From the NCBI GenBank assembly GCA_003559735.1, contig PWKN01000214.1:1-45014 (forward strand): DNA of 45,014 nt, written 5' to 3'. Under the pieces are notes generated by a model. That model was not told the origin of the DNA and did not search any database. It saw nothing but the letters and a program-made list of their open reading frames with translations. The stretch is from Bacteroidales bacterium (GTDB lineage Bacteria; Bacteroidota; Bacteroidia; Bacteroidales; UBA7960). Both the position numbers and the translations under genes were made by a program. Positions 32,456 through 40,618 of the stretch are shown piece by piece (position 1 is the stretch's first letter; each line of letters opens with the position of its first letter).

Positions 32456-33287
32456 TCGTGCAGCTGCGGCGGACAGGTGGTTCGGGGAGGGCGACAGCCT
32501 GTTTGGGACGGCAAGGTTCTTTGAGGCAGCGGTTGCCTACGAACGCAGTTATTTTTTATCTGAGGACGCGCAACAGCGGGTATTGGTGAACCTTGCGAAA
32601 GCAGAAGCGCTCAAGCAAATGGGTGAATTCTCCAGGGCACGCAATGACCTGCAGCGTTCGCTTACCTTTTATGGCAATGACAGCCTGCGCAAGGAGGTGA
32701 ACTACCAGGTGGCGCTGTGTGCTTACCTGGATGGCGATGCATCAGGTGCCCGGTCGCTGCTGATGCGGTTGCGGCGCACGTTTGAGGAAGTGCCCTCCTC
32801 CCGTCAGTTTCTTCTCGAGGGACTCGTATTGGTAGATCTGGCAGAATGGGATGATCTGAGGGGCCATCTTATGGAATGGTTCCGTGAACACGCTGACGGT
32901 CCGGCAGAAAAAGAAAGGCTGCTGCAGGCATATGATGCGCTGCTGAACAAATGGGGAGGACCGCCTGAAATGCTTGATCCGGGTCGTGCCAGGATGTGGT
33001 CAACATTTGTTCCGGGCAGCGGACAGGTATATGCCGGGTCAGCCGGCTGGGGTGTGCTGAATGCCTTTTCCCAGGTCCTGGCGTTGGGTGGCTTCGGACT
33101 GCTTGTGTATAACGGGACCTATATTGCCAGTGTGGTGGCGGGACTGGGACCCTTTCAGTCGTTTTATTTCGGGGGGATCAGGCAGGCTGGTACGCTGGCC
33201 GGAGAAAAAAACAAAAGCCGCCTGGAGGGCTTCCGGGCGGCCTTGGGTGAGTTTCTCCTTGATGTGGCTGTGCAAATGAATGAATAG
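32382..33287 (+). CDS. Secreted/membrane TPR-like protein with C-terminal P-G-x-G-x-V-Y-A-G membrane segment (paralogue 2)
   Basis: The 301-residue protein shares its plan with the gene before it: signal peptide (about 6-30), TPR-like repeats (about 32-195) and a C-terminal V-P-G-S-G-Q-V-Y-A-G-S-A membrane segment. The two are diverged tandem paralogues. Its start lies 74 nt (or 62 nt if Met5 is used) inside the end of the upstream gene, and the overlap encodes its signal peptide. Shorter starts would remove that signal, so the long overlap looks real. It ends 2 nt before the convergent TM2 gene. Confidence 0.75.
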   Translation: MNLTMKWTSVFFLTCISLCATLSTDRAAAADRWFGEGDSLFGTARFFEAAVAYERSYFLSEDAQQRVLVNLAKAEALKQMGEFSRARNDLQRSLTFYGNDSLRKEVNYQVALCAYLDGDASGARSLLMRLRRTFEEVPSSRQFLLEGLVLVDLAEWDDLRGHLMEWFREHADGPAEKERLLQAYDALLNKWGGPPEMLDPGRARMWSTFVPGSGQVYAGSAGWGVLNAFSQVLALGGFGLLVYNGTYIASVVAGLGPFQSFYFGGIRQAGTLAGEKNKSRLEGFRAALGEFLLDVAVQMNE

Positions 33288-33289
33288 CG

Positions 33290-33703
33290 CTACCACATGA
33301 AGAAGGCGGGATTGTCTACATACTTGGATATGTCATCATTGATCAGACCGATCAGCAGCACAACCCAGTCGACAAACGCAACGATCCCACAACCCCCTAA
33401 AGTCAATACGTAACCAACAATGGTCCCGGTGGCTGTTCCAAGATAGGCACGGTGAATGCCAAGCGGACCAACAAACCAGGACAGTATGAAGGCGATGGCT
33501 GGATCGGGCCCGTCAATGGTTGCCATTGGTGAGGATGTAGCTACAAGCGGCACCATGCTGTTCATCACAGACATGTCAACTTGCTCGGCCTGTGCAAACA
33601 TTTGGTCAACCGCAGCATGATCAACATAATAGCTGCTCGCATTTGCCTGGAAGGAAAAAAGTCCGAAAAAGAATACCAGGGCAACAGGTAAGAATTTCTT
33701 CAT
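33290..33703 (-). CDS. TM2-domain protein with signal peptide
   Basis: The 137-residue protein has a signal peptide (about 4-22, ending A-N-A-S), a 40-residue spacer and a TM2 domain of two helices joined by a short loop (A-F-I-L-S-W-F-V-G-P-L-G-I-H-R-A-Y-L-G, then G-Y-V-L-T-L-G-G-C-G). TM2 proteins occur widely in Bacteroidota; their function is not settled. It converges on the TPR paralogue 2 gene, which carries a related glycine-rich membrane motif. Confidence 0.85.
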   Translation of the reverse strand: MKKFLPVALVFFFGLFSFQANASSYYVDHAAVDQMFAQAEQVDMSVMNSMVPLVATSSPMATIDGPDPAIAFILSWFVGPLGIHRAYLGTATGTIVGYVLTLGGCGIVAFVDWVVLLIGLINDDISKYVDNPAFFMW

Positions 33704-33762
33704 AGTTCTTGTTGTTTTGGGCTTATCTGATTAAGCCAATGAAACATTACGATTGAACGATA

Positions 33763-33792
33763 CAAAGATATAAGATTTTTCAATCCTACAAA
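33763..33792 (-). promoter_or_regulatory. Bacteroidota-type promoter for the TM2 gene
   Basis: On the minus strand TTTG (33789-33792), an 18-nt spacer and TATCTTTG (33763-33770) match the -33 and -7 consensus. The -33 element lies inside the last sense codons of the barrel gene upstream, immediately before its TAG stop. This makes the TM2 gene separately transcribable, with a leader of about 50 nt. Confidence 0.65.
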
Positions 33793-34307
33793 TAGAAACG
33801 AACGCCAATATTGAATTTTGCCTGATCGAATCCGCTCAGAAACAGTTTTGGCTCAGCAAACAGGGAAACCGGACCTACGTTGTATTCTGCACCAATTCCA
33901 AGTCCAAGGCCCAATTCAGTGTCAGAATCGCTGTCACCTCCAAAACTAACGCTAGCATAGTGAATACCTAACGAACCAATCCCGTACAACAGGAAGTCGT
34001 CCTGGTTGTAAAAAATGTAGTTGAAGTTACCGTTGATCTCCAGGAAAGTGTAAGAGATTGTGGTCCCCATGAAAGAATCACTTCCTATCAGCCAGTAGGT
34101 GATGTCGCCGCCAACACGCATGTTTTCGTTGAGAAAGTAGGTCAACCCCACACGCAGTCCAGGCTCCTCAATATCAAATCCATAGGTAATGCCGCCATTA
34201 ACGGCGATCTGACCTTCCCCGTACTCGGTTTGCGCATTGGCTTGTAAACTGATGGCTGTCATCAAAGCCACCGCTGCAAAAATCATTGTAAATTGCTTCA
34301 TGTTCAT
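33786..34307 (-). CDS. Small outer-membrane beta-barrel protein
   Basis: The 173-residue protein has a signal peptide (about 5-25, cleavage after A-N-A-Q) and about eight amphipathic strands rich in G, Y, F and S. It ends in an aromatic/hydrophobic strand (G-V-R-F-Y-L). This is the size and pattern of an OmpA/OmpX-type eight-stranded barrel. A D-S-D-S-D-T loop stands out as a possible cation-binding or surface loop. Function is unknown. Confidence 0.8.
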   Translation of the reverse strand: MNMKQFTMIFAAVALMTAISLQANAQTEYGEGQIAVNGGITYGFDIEEPGLRVGLTYFLNENMRVGGDITYWLIGSDSFMGTTISYTFLEINGNFNYIFYNQDDFLLYGIGSLGIHYASVSFGGDSDSDTELGLGLGIGAEYNVGPVSLFAEPKLFLSGFDQAKFNIGVRFYL

Positions 34308-34437
34308 TTTTTTTTGTTCAACAATCGTTCCTACTCTTAAGGATTTTCGGTTACTCCCCGTTTGTATACTGGTATACGGACTCCAGTGTGCTGATATGGT
34401 GTACGTTTGTTTTTTCCGATCCAGGAAATTAACAGGG

Positions 34438-34468
34438 TAAAGTTATGCCAATTTTTGGATTGAACAAA
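34438..34468 (-). promoter_or_regulatory. Bacteroidota-type promoter for the small beta-barrel gene
   Basis: On the minus strand TTTG (34465-34468), exactly 19 nt, then TAACTTTA (34438-34445), which misses TAnnTTTG only at the last base. The leader would be about 120 nt and contains a GTATAC-TG-GTATAC repeat near 34365-34378. Confidence 0.65.
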
Positions 34469-34511
34469 TGTTTCGAACAATTTTTTTGGTTTTTTGTTCG
34501 ATCTTGATCCC

Positions 34512-35204
34512 TTACTTTTCTTTTCTTAAACACATAAACCAATCGAGGCAATAGGTGTTTTCTTCCTTGCTGGCGACCCTGTCTTTTGCCACACCACACG
34601 ATCCGGGCGGGGGGATGATCACGTCATCGCCGGGCTGCCAGTTGGCAGGCGTCGCGATCTGCTCTTTGTCGGCTTTTTGCATGGCAATGATCATTCGTTT
34701 GATCTCATCCATGTTGCGACCGGTACTGAGCGGATAATACAGTATGGCACGAACCCTGGCTTCGGGATCCATGATGAACACTGCGCGAACCGCCTGTGTG
34801 GTCGATGCATTTGGCTGGACCATCCCAAACTTTTTTGAAACATCCATTTTCAGGTCCTCAATGACCGGGAACTGCACTTCGACATCTTTCATGCCTTTGA
34901 ATTCGATCTTCTCCTTAATGGTACGCAACCACGCAATGTGCGCATAAATGCTGTCGATCGATAACCCGATCAATTCTGTGTTCAGCTTGCGGAAATCCTC
35001 CTGCATGGTGGCGAAAGTCATGAACTCAGTAGTACAAACCGGGGTGAAATCAGCCGGATGGCTGAACAGGATCACCCATTTGCCTTTATAGTCCTCCGGA
35101 AAGTTCAGTGGGCCCATTGTGGTCTTGGCACGGAACGACGGTGCAGGATCACCAATCAACGGCATCCTGGTAACTTCTGCTGCATTTGTTTTGTTTTCTT
35201 CCAT
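34512..35204 (-). CDS. Peroxiredoxin, Prx6/1-Cys-type
   Basis: The 230-residue protein reduces peroxides. It has the peroxidatic motif P-V-C-T-T-E (Cys about 57) within H-P-A-D-F-T-P-V-C. The long C-terminal arm (P-P-P-G-S-C-G-V-A) is characteristic of the Prx6-like group found in archaea and many anaerobic or facultative bacteria. Two further Cys lie at the C-terminus (Y-C-L-D-W-F-M-C), so resolution by an arm Cys is possible. It is a single gene with its own upstream region. Confidence 0.92.
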   Translation of the reverse strand: MEENKTNAAEVTRMPLIGDPAPSFRAKTTMGPLNFPEDYKGKWVILFSHPADFTPVCTTEFMTFATMQEDFRKLNTELIGLSIDSIYAHIAWLRTIKEKIEFKGMKDVEVQFPVIEDLKMDVSKKFGMVQPNASTTQAVRAVFIMDPEARVRAILYYPLSTGRNMDEIKRMIIAMQKADKEQIATPANWQPGDDVIIPPPGSCGVAKDRVASKEENTYCLDWFMCLRKEK

Positions 35205-35317
35205 AACAGTACATTTTTTTTGTGAATGATTTAAATGGGTTGTTTATATAATTGTCAGGGCCTGCCCGCTCAGCGGTCTGCAAAAATTTTTCAGGTTAAC
35301 CGCCGTTAAGCAGCAAG

Positions 35318-35335
35318 TTGTTATTTTAATAACAA
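35318..35335. promoter_or_regulatory. Perfect palindrome, possible regulator site
   Basis: TTGTTATT and AATAACAA are perfect 8-bp inverted arms separated by TT. The site is 114 nt upstream of the peroxiredoxin ATG and about 310 nt upstream of the tricorn gene. Its form suits a dimeric transcription factor; I cannot name one. Confidence 0.4.
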
Positions 35336-35492
35336 GTCAACACCTGTATTTACATCTTAACAACAGATCAATCACGATTGTTCAGTGGTCTGTATAAGGT
35401 CAATGCAGGTTGGGTGGCGAAAACGCCGGACATCTGTATATTTTCTTGCAAAATAAGTTGTGATCAGGACATCCTGAATATACAGAAAACAT

Positions 35493-35500
35493 TATTTTTG
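35493..35500 (+). promoter_or_regulatory. -7-like element for the tricorn protease gene
   Basis: TATTTTTG matches TAnnTTTG. No TTTG lies at the proper upstream distance. The leader would be about 140 nt. Confidence 0.35.
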
Positions 35501-35647
35501 TTGCCACAGTTAACCTGTATTGTTCATCCTTTTAACCAATGTCATCGGCTTTCGGCGCCATGCATCTGGCCTGAACAGAACGCATGAATCATGCAGGTTA
35601 AACAATGTATACCAAATAGTGCACCACAAATTAAACCTTTTACAATC

Positions 35648-38600
35648 ATGAAAAAACAAGTTCTTTTCCTTGCATCGTTATTTTTCTTGCTGGTCTTTCA
35701 TGCTGCTGGGGCGGAAGAAGCGCGACTACTGCGTTTTCCGGCCATCCATGGCGACCAGGTTGTGTTTTCCTATGCCGGTGATCTGTATACTGCAGACCGT
35801 GACGGTGGTATAGCGCGGAAGCTTACCAATCACCCCGGCTACAAAATGTTTGCACGTTTTAGTCCGGATGGCCGTCAAATTGCCTTTACCGCCCAGTACG
35901 ACGGCAACACCGAAGTTTACCTGATGCCCGCAACGGGAGGGGTTCCCCAAAGGCTTACCTATACCGCCACCCTCCAGCGTGATGACCTGTCTGACCGTAT
36001 GGGTCCGAACAACATTGTCATGGGCTGGCGCGACAATGAGACCATCATATTCCGCTCACGCAAACGCTCCTTCAATTCTTTTAAAGGATCGTTGTATACG
36101 GTGAATACAGGCGGCGGACTCCCCGAACAGATACCTGTCCCCGAAGGAGGGTGGATCAGCTATTCAGATGACGGTCAGCGCTTCGTATATAACCGTGTTT
36201 TCCGTGAATTCCGTACCTGGAAATATTATGCCGGGGGGATGGCCGACGATGTGTGGCTGCACGATCCCGGTACCCGTTCAACGGTTAACCTCACCAGTCA
36301 TGATTCGCAGGATATCTTTCCGATGTGGGTGAATGACGAGGTATATTTTCTGTCTGACCGTGACGGACGGATGAATTTGTTTGTCTACAATCTGGTGTCT
36401 GGACAGACCCGTAAACTTACCCATTTTGAGGAGTTTGACATTAAATTCCCTTCGCTGGGAGTTGATGAGATCATATTCGAAAACGGGGGTTACCTGTATC
36501 TGTTTGACATCGATACCGAAGCCGTGCAGCGAATACCTGTTACAATTGCCGAAGATATGGCAATGGGTCGGGACCAGCGGAAGGATGCATCAGAAATGAT
36601 CCGGACATCCGCACTGGCCCCCGATGGAAGCCGTATCGCCTTTGGTGCCAGGGGCGATGTGTGGAGTGTGCCCGTAAAGAGCGGCATCACACGAAACCTG
36701 ACACAAACCTCGGGGGTGCACGAACGGAATGTCGCCTGGTCGCCCGATGGCAGGTACATTGCCTATATTTCTGATGCCACGGGCGAAGATGAGATATACA
36801 TCATGTCGCAGGACGGCAGGCAGGATCCCATACAGCTGACAACAGGTGCAGATACATATAAATACAGCCTCAGCTGGTCGCCCGACGCAAAAAAGATCAT
36901 GTGGTCCGATAAAAAGCTGCGGCTGCAATATGTAGCTATTGAAACAAAAGAGGTTACCCTGATTGACCAGGCCGAAGCCGGAGAAATAACACAATACGGC
37001 TGGTCGCCCGACAGCCGGTGGGTCACCTGGACACGTCCTGAAAGGGACCATTACGCCAGGATATTTATCCGCAACCTGGAGCGCAAGGAGTCGTTCCCTG
37101 TCACCAGTGGCTGGTATTCATCTTCAGGTCCAAGCTTCTGCGACCAGGGTAAATACCTGTTCTTTAGCTCTAACCGCGACTTTAATCCCATATACAGCCG
37201 TACCGAATGGAACCACGCGTATACCGATATGAGCCGCATCTATTTTATTACCCTTCGCAAAGATGTGCCCTCGTTCCTCGAACCCCGGAATGATGAAGTG
37301 ACCATTGACAATGGAGACAACCAGGACGGGGATCCGGCCGAAGAGGAAGATGCACACCCTGGCATAGACAGGGAGAACATCAAGCACCGCATTGCTGCAT
37401 TGCCCATCGATGTTTCTACTTACGGAAACATCCAGGCAGCAGGTTCGAACATCTATTATCTGAAGCGCTCTTTTGGCGATAACCAAACTAGTCTGATGAT
37501 GTCTGATATGGACAACCGGAAAGAAACCAGGCTTGCCGATGTCGCTGGCTACAGTATCAGTGCAGACAAAAAGAAGATGATTGTATTTCATCGTGGAAGA
37601 TATGCAGTGGTGGATCTGCCGCGTGCTCCCTTTAGTCCGGACGAATTTGTTGATGTTTCGAATATGAACGTGTGGGTCAACCTCAAAGAAGAGTGGGCAC
37701 AGATATATAACGAAACCTGGCGCCAGATGCGCGACTTCTTTTATGCGCCCAATATGCATGGCGTTGACTGGGCGGCCATGCGTGAAAAATACAGACCCCT
37801 TGTTGACCATGTGAACAACCGGTTGGATTTGACCTATGTGCTCGGCGAACTGGTTGGGGAGCTGAATGTCGGACACGCTTATGTTGGCGGTGGAGATGTC
37901 CCCGAGGTGGAACGCATACCCATGGGATTGCTTGGTGCCGAACTGAGTCACCACGAGTCGGGTTTTTATCGTGTTGACCGTATACTTGCGGGAGAAAACT
38001 GGAACCCTTCAAGACGGTCGCCATTGACAGAGCTTGGTGTGGATATAGAAGAGGGGGATTATATTGTAGCGGTGAACGGACAATCTGCCGGCGGCGTGAC
38101 GAACATTTATTCAGCCCTGAAAGGGACTGCCGGACAACAGGTTGAGCTTACCGTAAACAACCGGCCCCAACTGCAGGGTGCGCGCGATGTGATCGTGGTA
38201 CCTGTTGCCGATGAGTCAGACCTCTATTATTACAATTGGGTGCAGGACAACATCCGTAAAGTCAGTGAGGCTACTGATGGCAGGGTAGGGTATATCCACG
38301 TGCCCGACATGGGACCCGGAGGTCTGAATGAGTTTGTAAAACATTTCTACCCGCAGTTGCGCAAAGAGGCCCTGATCATTGATGTAAGAGGTAACGGAGG
38401 GGGCAATGTCTCGCCCATGCTCATCGAACGTTTGTCGCGGGAGCTTACCGGATTGTCGATGCAACGCAATGTAGTTCCGGGTACCCGTCCGCGTGAGATC
38501 CACCTCGGACCAAAAATTTGTCTGATCGATAAATATTCGGCTTCTGATGGCGACCTTTTTCCTTACCAGTTTCAAAAACTGGGACTCGGTCCGCTGATCG

Positions 38601-38887
38601 GGACCACCTCCTGGGGGGGTGTGGTTGGAATACGGGGCTCATTGCCGTTCATTGACGGGGGCACACTGTCGAAACCCGAATTTGCCCCGTACGATATCCA
38701 TGGGGAGGAATGGATCATAGAAGGGATAGGGGTTCATCCCGACATCTATGTGGAAAATGATCCCGCCAGGGAATTCGATGGCATCGATGATCAGTTGAAC
38801 CGTGCAATAGAAGAAGCGTTGGAGCGGATGGAAGAATATGACCAGAAGATACACCCGGTGCCGCCTTATCCGGACCGTGCACCCTGA
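35648..38887 (+). CDS. Tricorn protease homologue, S41-family peptidase
   Basis: The start at 35648 gives a clean signal peptide (about 3-20, cleavage near A-A-G-A); the earlier ATG at 35591 would add 19 residues before it. The 1079-residue protein has two beta-propeller-like regions made of repeats such as F-S-P-D-G-R-Q-I-A-F and W-S-P-D-G-R-Y-I-A-Y (about 40-570), an acidic linker near 570-590, a PDZ-like part and an S41 peptidase domain. The catalytic Ser lies in Y-S-A-S-D-G-D; the expected His lies in N-V-G-H-A-Y-V. Tricorn-type enzymes degrade oligopeptides; this one is periplasmic or exported. Confidence 0.93.
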   Translation: MKKQVLFLASLFFLLVFHAAGAEEARLLRFPAIHGDQVVFSYAGDLYTADRDGGIARKLTNHPGYKMFARFSPDGRQIAFTAQYDGNTEVYLMPATGGVPQRLTYTATLQRDDLSDRMGPNNIVMGWRDNETIIFRSRKRSFNSFKGSLYTVNTGGGLPEQIPVPEGGWISYSDDGQRFVYNRVFREFRTWKYYAGGMADDVWLHDPGTRSTVNLTSHDSQDIFPMWVNDEVYFLSDRDGRMNLFVYNLVSGQTRKLTHFEEFDIKFPSLGVDEIIFENGGYLYLFDIDTEAVQRIPVTIAEDMAMGRDQRKDASEMIRTSALAPDGSRIAFGARGDVWSVPVKSGITRNLTQTSGVHERNVAWSPDGRYIAYISDATGEDEIYIMSQDGRQDPIQLTTGADTYKYSLSWSPDAKKIMWSDKKLRLQYVAIETKEVTLIDQAEAGEITQYGWSPDSRWVTWTRPERDHYARIFIRNLERKESFPVTSGWYSSSGPSFCDQGKYLFFSSNRDFNPIYSRTEWNHAYTDMSRIYFITLRKDVPSFLEPRNDEVTIDNGDNQDGDPAEEEDAHPGIDRENIKHRIAALPIDVSTYGNIQAAGSNIYYLKRSFGDNQTSLMMSDMDNRKETRLADVAGYSISADKKKMIVFHRGRYAVVDLPRAPFSPDEFVDVSNMNVWVNLKEEWAQIYNETWRQMRDFFYAPNMHGVDWAAMREKYRPLVDHVNNRLDLTYVLGELVGELNVGHAYVGGGDVPEVERIPMGLLGAELSHHESGFYRVDRILAGENWNPSRRSPLTELGVDIEEGDYIVAVNGQSAGGVTNIYSALKGTAGQQVELTVNNRPQLQGARDVIVVPVADESDLYYYNWVQDNIRKVSEATDGRVGYIHVPDMGPGGLNEFVKHFYPQLRKEALIIDVRGNGGGNVSPMLIERLSRELTGLSMQRNVVPGTRPREIHLGPKICLIDKYSASDGDLFPYQFQKLGLGPLIGTTSWGGVVGIRGSLPFIDGGTLSKPEFAPYDIHGEEWIIEGIGVHPDIYVENDPAREFDGIDDQLNRAIEEALERMEEYDQKIHPVPPYPDRAP

Positions 38888-38947
38888 CCTGCATGTTCCA
38901 AAGGTCATGTGCATCGTTGCAAACGGCTTGAAATAATTGCATGCAGG
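38888..38947 (+). other. Inverted repeat after the tricorn gene
   Basis: CCTGCATG (38888-38895) directly follows the stop codon and pairs with CATGCAGG (38940-38947) over a 44-nt loop that itself contains a GTTGCAAAC near-palindrome. There is no T tract. It may be a 3' UTR structure; termination is unproven. Confidence 0.35.
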
Positions 38948-39019
38948 CGGCTGCCGGCACTTTGCATCGGGTTGTATCAAAAGAATGAATAAAGCGGGAC
39001 AACAGATTGGCCGGAAAGA

Positions 39020-39268
39020 TCAGTTCAGAAGGTCTGAGATATTGAACATTCCGTCGTAAGAACGGAGAACCTCATCGAGGGTCAATGTTTCAACCCGGTC
39101 GATCTGGTTGGTCGACGGTACATACCAGATCTCTGCATAGAAATCGGAAAGCGCATAAAGACGGATCTGGAAATAAAGGAACTGTCGGTCGGCAATAGGT
39201 TTGCCGGCTTCAAGCACTTTGTAGACTTTTTCCTTCAGGGGAGCACCTTCGAATTCAGCTCTTGTCAT
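39020..39268 (-). CDS. Small conserved-looking protein of unknown function
   Basis: The 82-residue protein has no signal or membrane segment. It is rich in charged and aromatic residues, with F-L-Y-F-Q-I-R-L-Y-A-L-S-D-F-Y-A-E-I-W-Y in the middle, and looks like a compact alpha/beta domain. I recognise the type as a small cytoplasmic protein found in Bacteroidota but can give no function. It is divergent from pssA (88-nt gap). Confidence 0.65.
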   Translation of the reverse strand: MTRAEFEGAPLKEKVYKVLEAGKPIADRQFLYFQIRLYALSDFYAEIWYVPSTNQIDRVETLTLDEVLRSYDGMFNISDLLN

Positions 39269-39356
39269 ATGGCATTGTTAATATGATGGGCAGTGACCGG
39301 ATAATGCAGAAAAAAGATTTTTTCACAGGAATGAGAAATAACAAAACGCCAAGCGT

Positions 39357-40097
39357 ATGCGAATGATCCCAAACTTTGTTACCCTGGTCAACCTGTTTCT
39401 GGGTTGTGTTGCGCTGGTATTTGTTTTTGATGGCTCACCCGGAACCGCATCCTTAATTATTGTCTGTTGTTCCTTGCTGGACTTCCTTGACGGGGCTGTT
39501 GCGCGATGGCTGAAAGCGTGGTCTGAAACGGGAAAACAACTCGACTCCCTGGCAGACCTTGTCAGCTTTGGTGTGGCACCGGCGGCCATCATGTACCACT
39601 ATTTGCATTCTGCCGCTACAACAAGTAACCACGGAGACACCACTTTTGTTTGGTCATACCTGGCTTTTCTTATCGCTGCATGTTCTGCACTGCGCCTGGC
39701 AAGGTTCAATGTAGGCGGAGCAAAGAGCGACCACTTTTACGGACTGCCGGCACCAGCGAGTGCCTTGCTCATTGCATCCATCCCTTTTGTCCTGGCATTT
39801 GCTCCTGAAGAACATATCATCAGGGAGGTTCTTGCAGCACTGACAACAAGCTTCGGGTGGATGCTCGCGATGACCATGGTCATCGCGCTGTTGCTCATCA
39901 GCCGTGTGCGCATGTTCTCATTGAAAGCCACATCTGTCAGGTGGCAGGAAAACCGCATCCGCTACCTTTTTCTTGCCGGTTGCATCATATTGTTGATAAC
40001 TTTTGGACTCGCTGCTGCACCATTATTCCTGGTGTTATACATATTTTTGTCGCTCGCAGACCATCTGGCCGGCAGGCAGCATGTTCGTGGCCTGTAA
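39357..40097 (+). CDS. pssA: CDP-diacylglycerol--serine O-phosphatidyltransferase
   Basis: The 246-residue membrane protein has about seven hydrophobic segments and the CDP-alcohol phosphatidyltransferase signature D-G-x2-A-R-x8-G-x3-D-x3-D (about residues 46-68). The start I-P-N-x-V-T-L-x-N and the surrounding S-F-G-V-A-P-A support phosphatidylserine synthase over PgsA. Its product is the precursor of phosphatidylethanolamine. Met3 is an alternative start. yraN follows after 45 nt. Confidence 0.92.
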   Translation: MRMIPNFVTLVNLFLGCVALVFVFDGSPGTASLIIVCCSLLDFLDGAVARWLKAWSETGKQLDSLADLVSFGVAPAAIMYHYLHSAATTSNHGDTTFVWSYLAFLIAACSALRLARFNVGGAKSDHFYGLPAPASALLIASIPFVLAFAPEEHIIREVLAALTTSFGWMLAMTMVIALLLISRVRMFSLKATSVRWQENRIRYLFLAGCIILLITFGLAAAPLFLVLYIFLSLADHLAGRQHVRGL

Positions 40098-40142
40098 ACA
40101 GAGCCGGGATACCGCAAAACGGCATAACAAAAGTCACACAAC

Positions 40143-40502
40143 ATGGCGCAATCGCATGATACAGGAAAAAGGGGAGAGCAACTGGCGGTGGACTACCTGG
40201 TGGGACACAACTACCGGATACTGGAAACCAACTGGCAGTCGAACCACCAGGAGGTTGATATCATTGCGGGAAAGGGCGGACTGTTGATGATCGTTGAAGT
40301 AAAAACAAGGAACAGCGATTATTACGGCATGCCCGAGGTGTTTGTCACACGTCAGAAACAGCGAATGCTCATAAAGGCTGCGAACCACTATGTCGCAATG
40401 CATGAACTGGACAAGGAAGTCCGGTTCGACATCATATCAATCTTGTTCAAAGGTAAGGAATACGAGCTCCGGCACATAAAAGATGCTTTTTTCGCATACT
40501 AA
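40143..40502 (+). CDS. yraN: YraN/UPF0102 family endonuclease-like protein
   Basis: The 119-residue protein matches the UPF0102 family: G-K-R-G-E-Q-L-A (about 8-15) and the PD-(D/E)XK nuclease-like core N-H-Q-E-V-D-I-I-A then V-E-V-K-T-R. The predicted role is in nucleic-acid processing, not experimentally settled for most members. It lies between pssA and the DPP-IV gene. Confidence 0.93.
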   Translation: MAQSHDTGKRGEQLAVDYLVGHNYRILETNWQSNHQEVDIIAGKGGLLMIVEVKTRNSDYYGMPEVFVTRQKQRMLIKAANHYVAMHELDKEVRFDIISILFKGKEYELRHIKDAFFAY

Positions 40503-40618
40503 CCGGCAGTATCCTGACCGGACAGGTTAGGATGTTTTTCTCAGGAGGGGTTATCCTGTTTCAGAAAAAATCACGATATTCGCCATACAAAGACCGTTCA
40601 AACAAAAACAGATCTGCC

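Larger units (their letters stand above)
35205..35647. other. Divergent regulatory region between the peroxiredoxin and tricorn genes
   Basis: This 443-nt gap has no convincing gene. It holds a perfect 18-nt palindrome (35318-35335) and a plus-strand TATTTTTG (35493-35500). No standard promoter is visible on the peroxiredoxin side, which may mean an activator-dependent or atypical promoter. Confidence 0.5.

Noticed and set aside
37124-37954. A 276-codon minus-strand open frame, and a similar 256-codon one at 40916-41683
   Set aside because: Both are antisense to clear peptidase genes and lack domains, signals or spacing expected of a gene.
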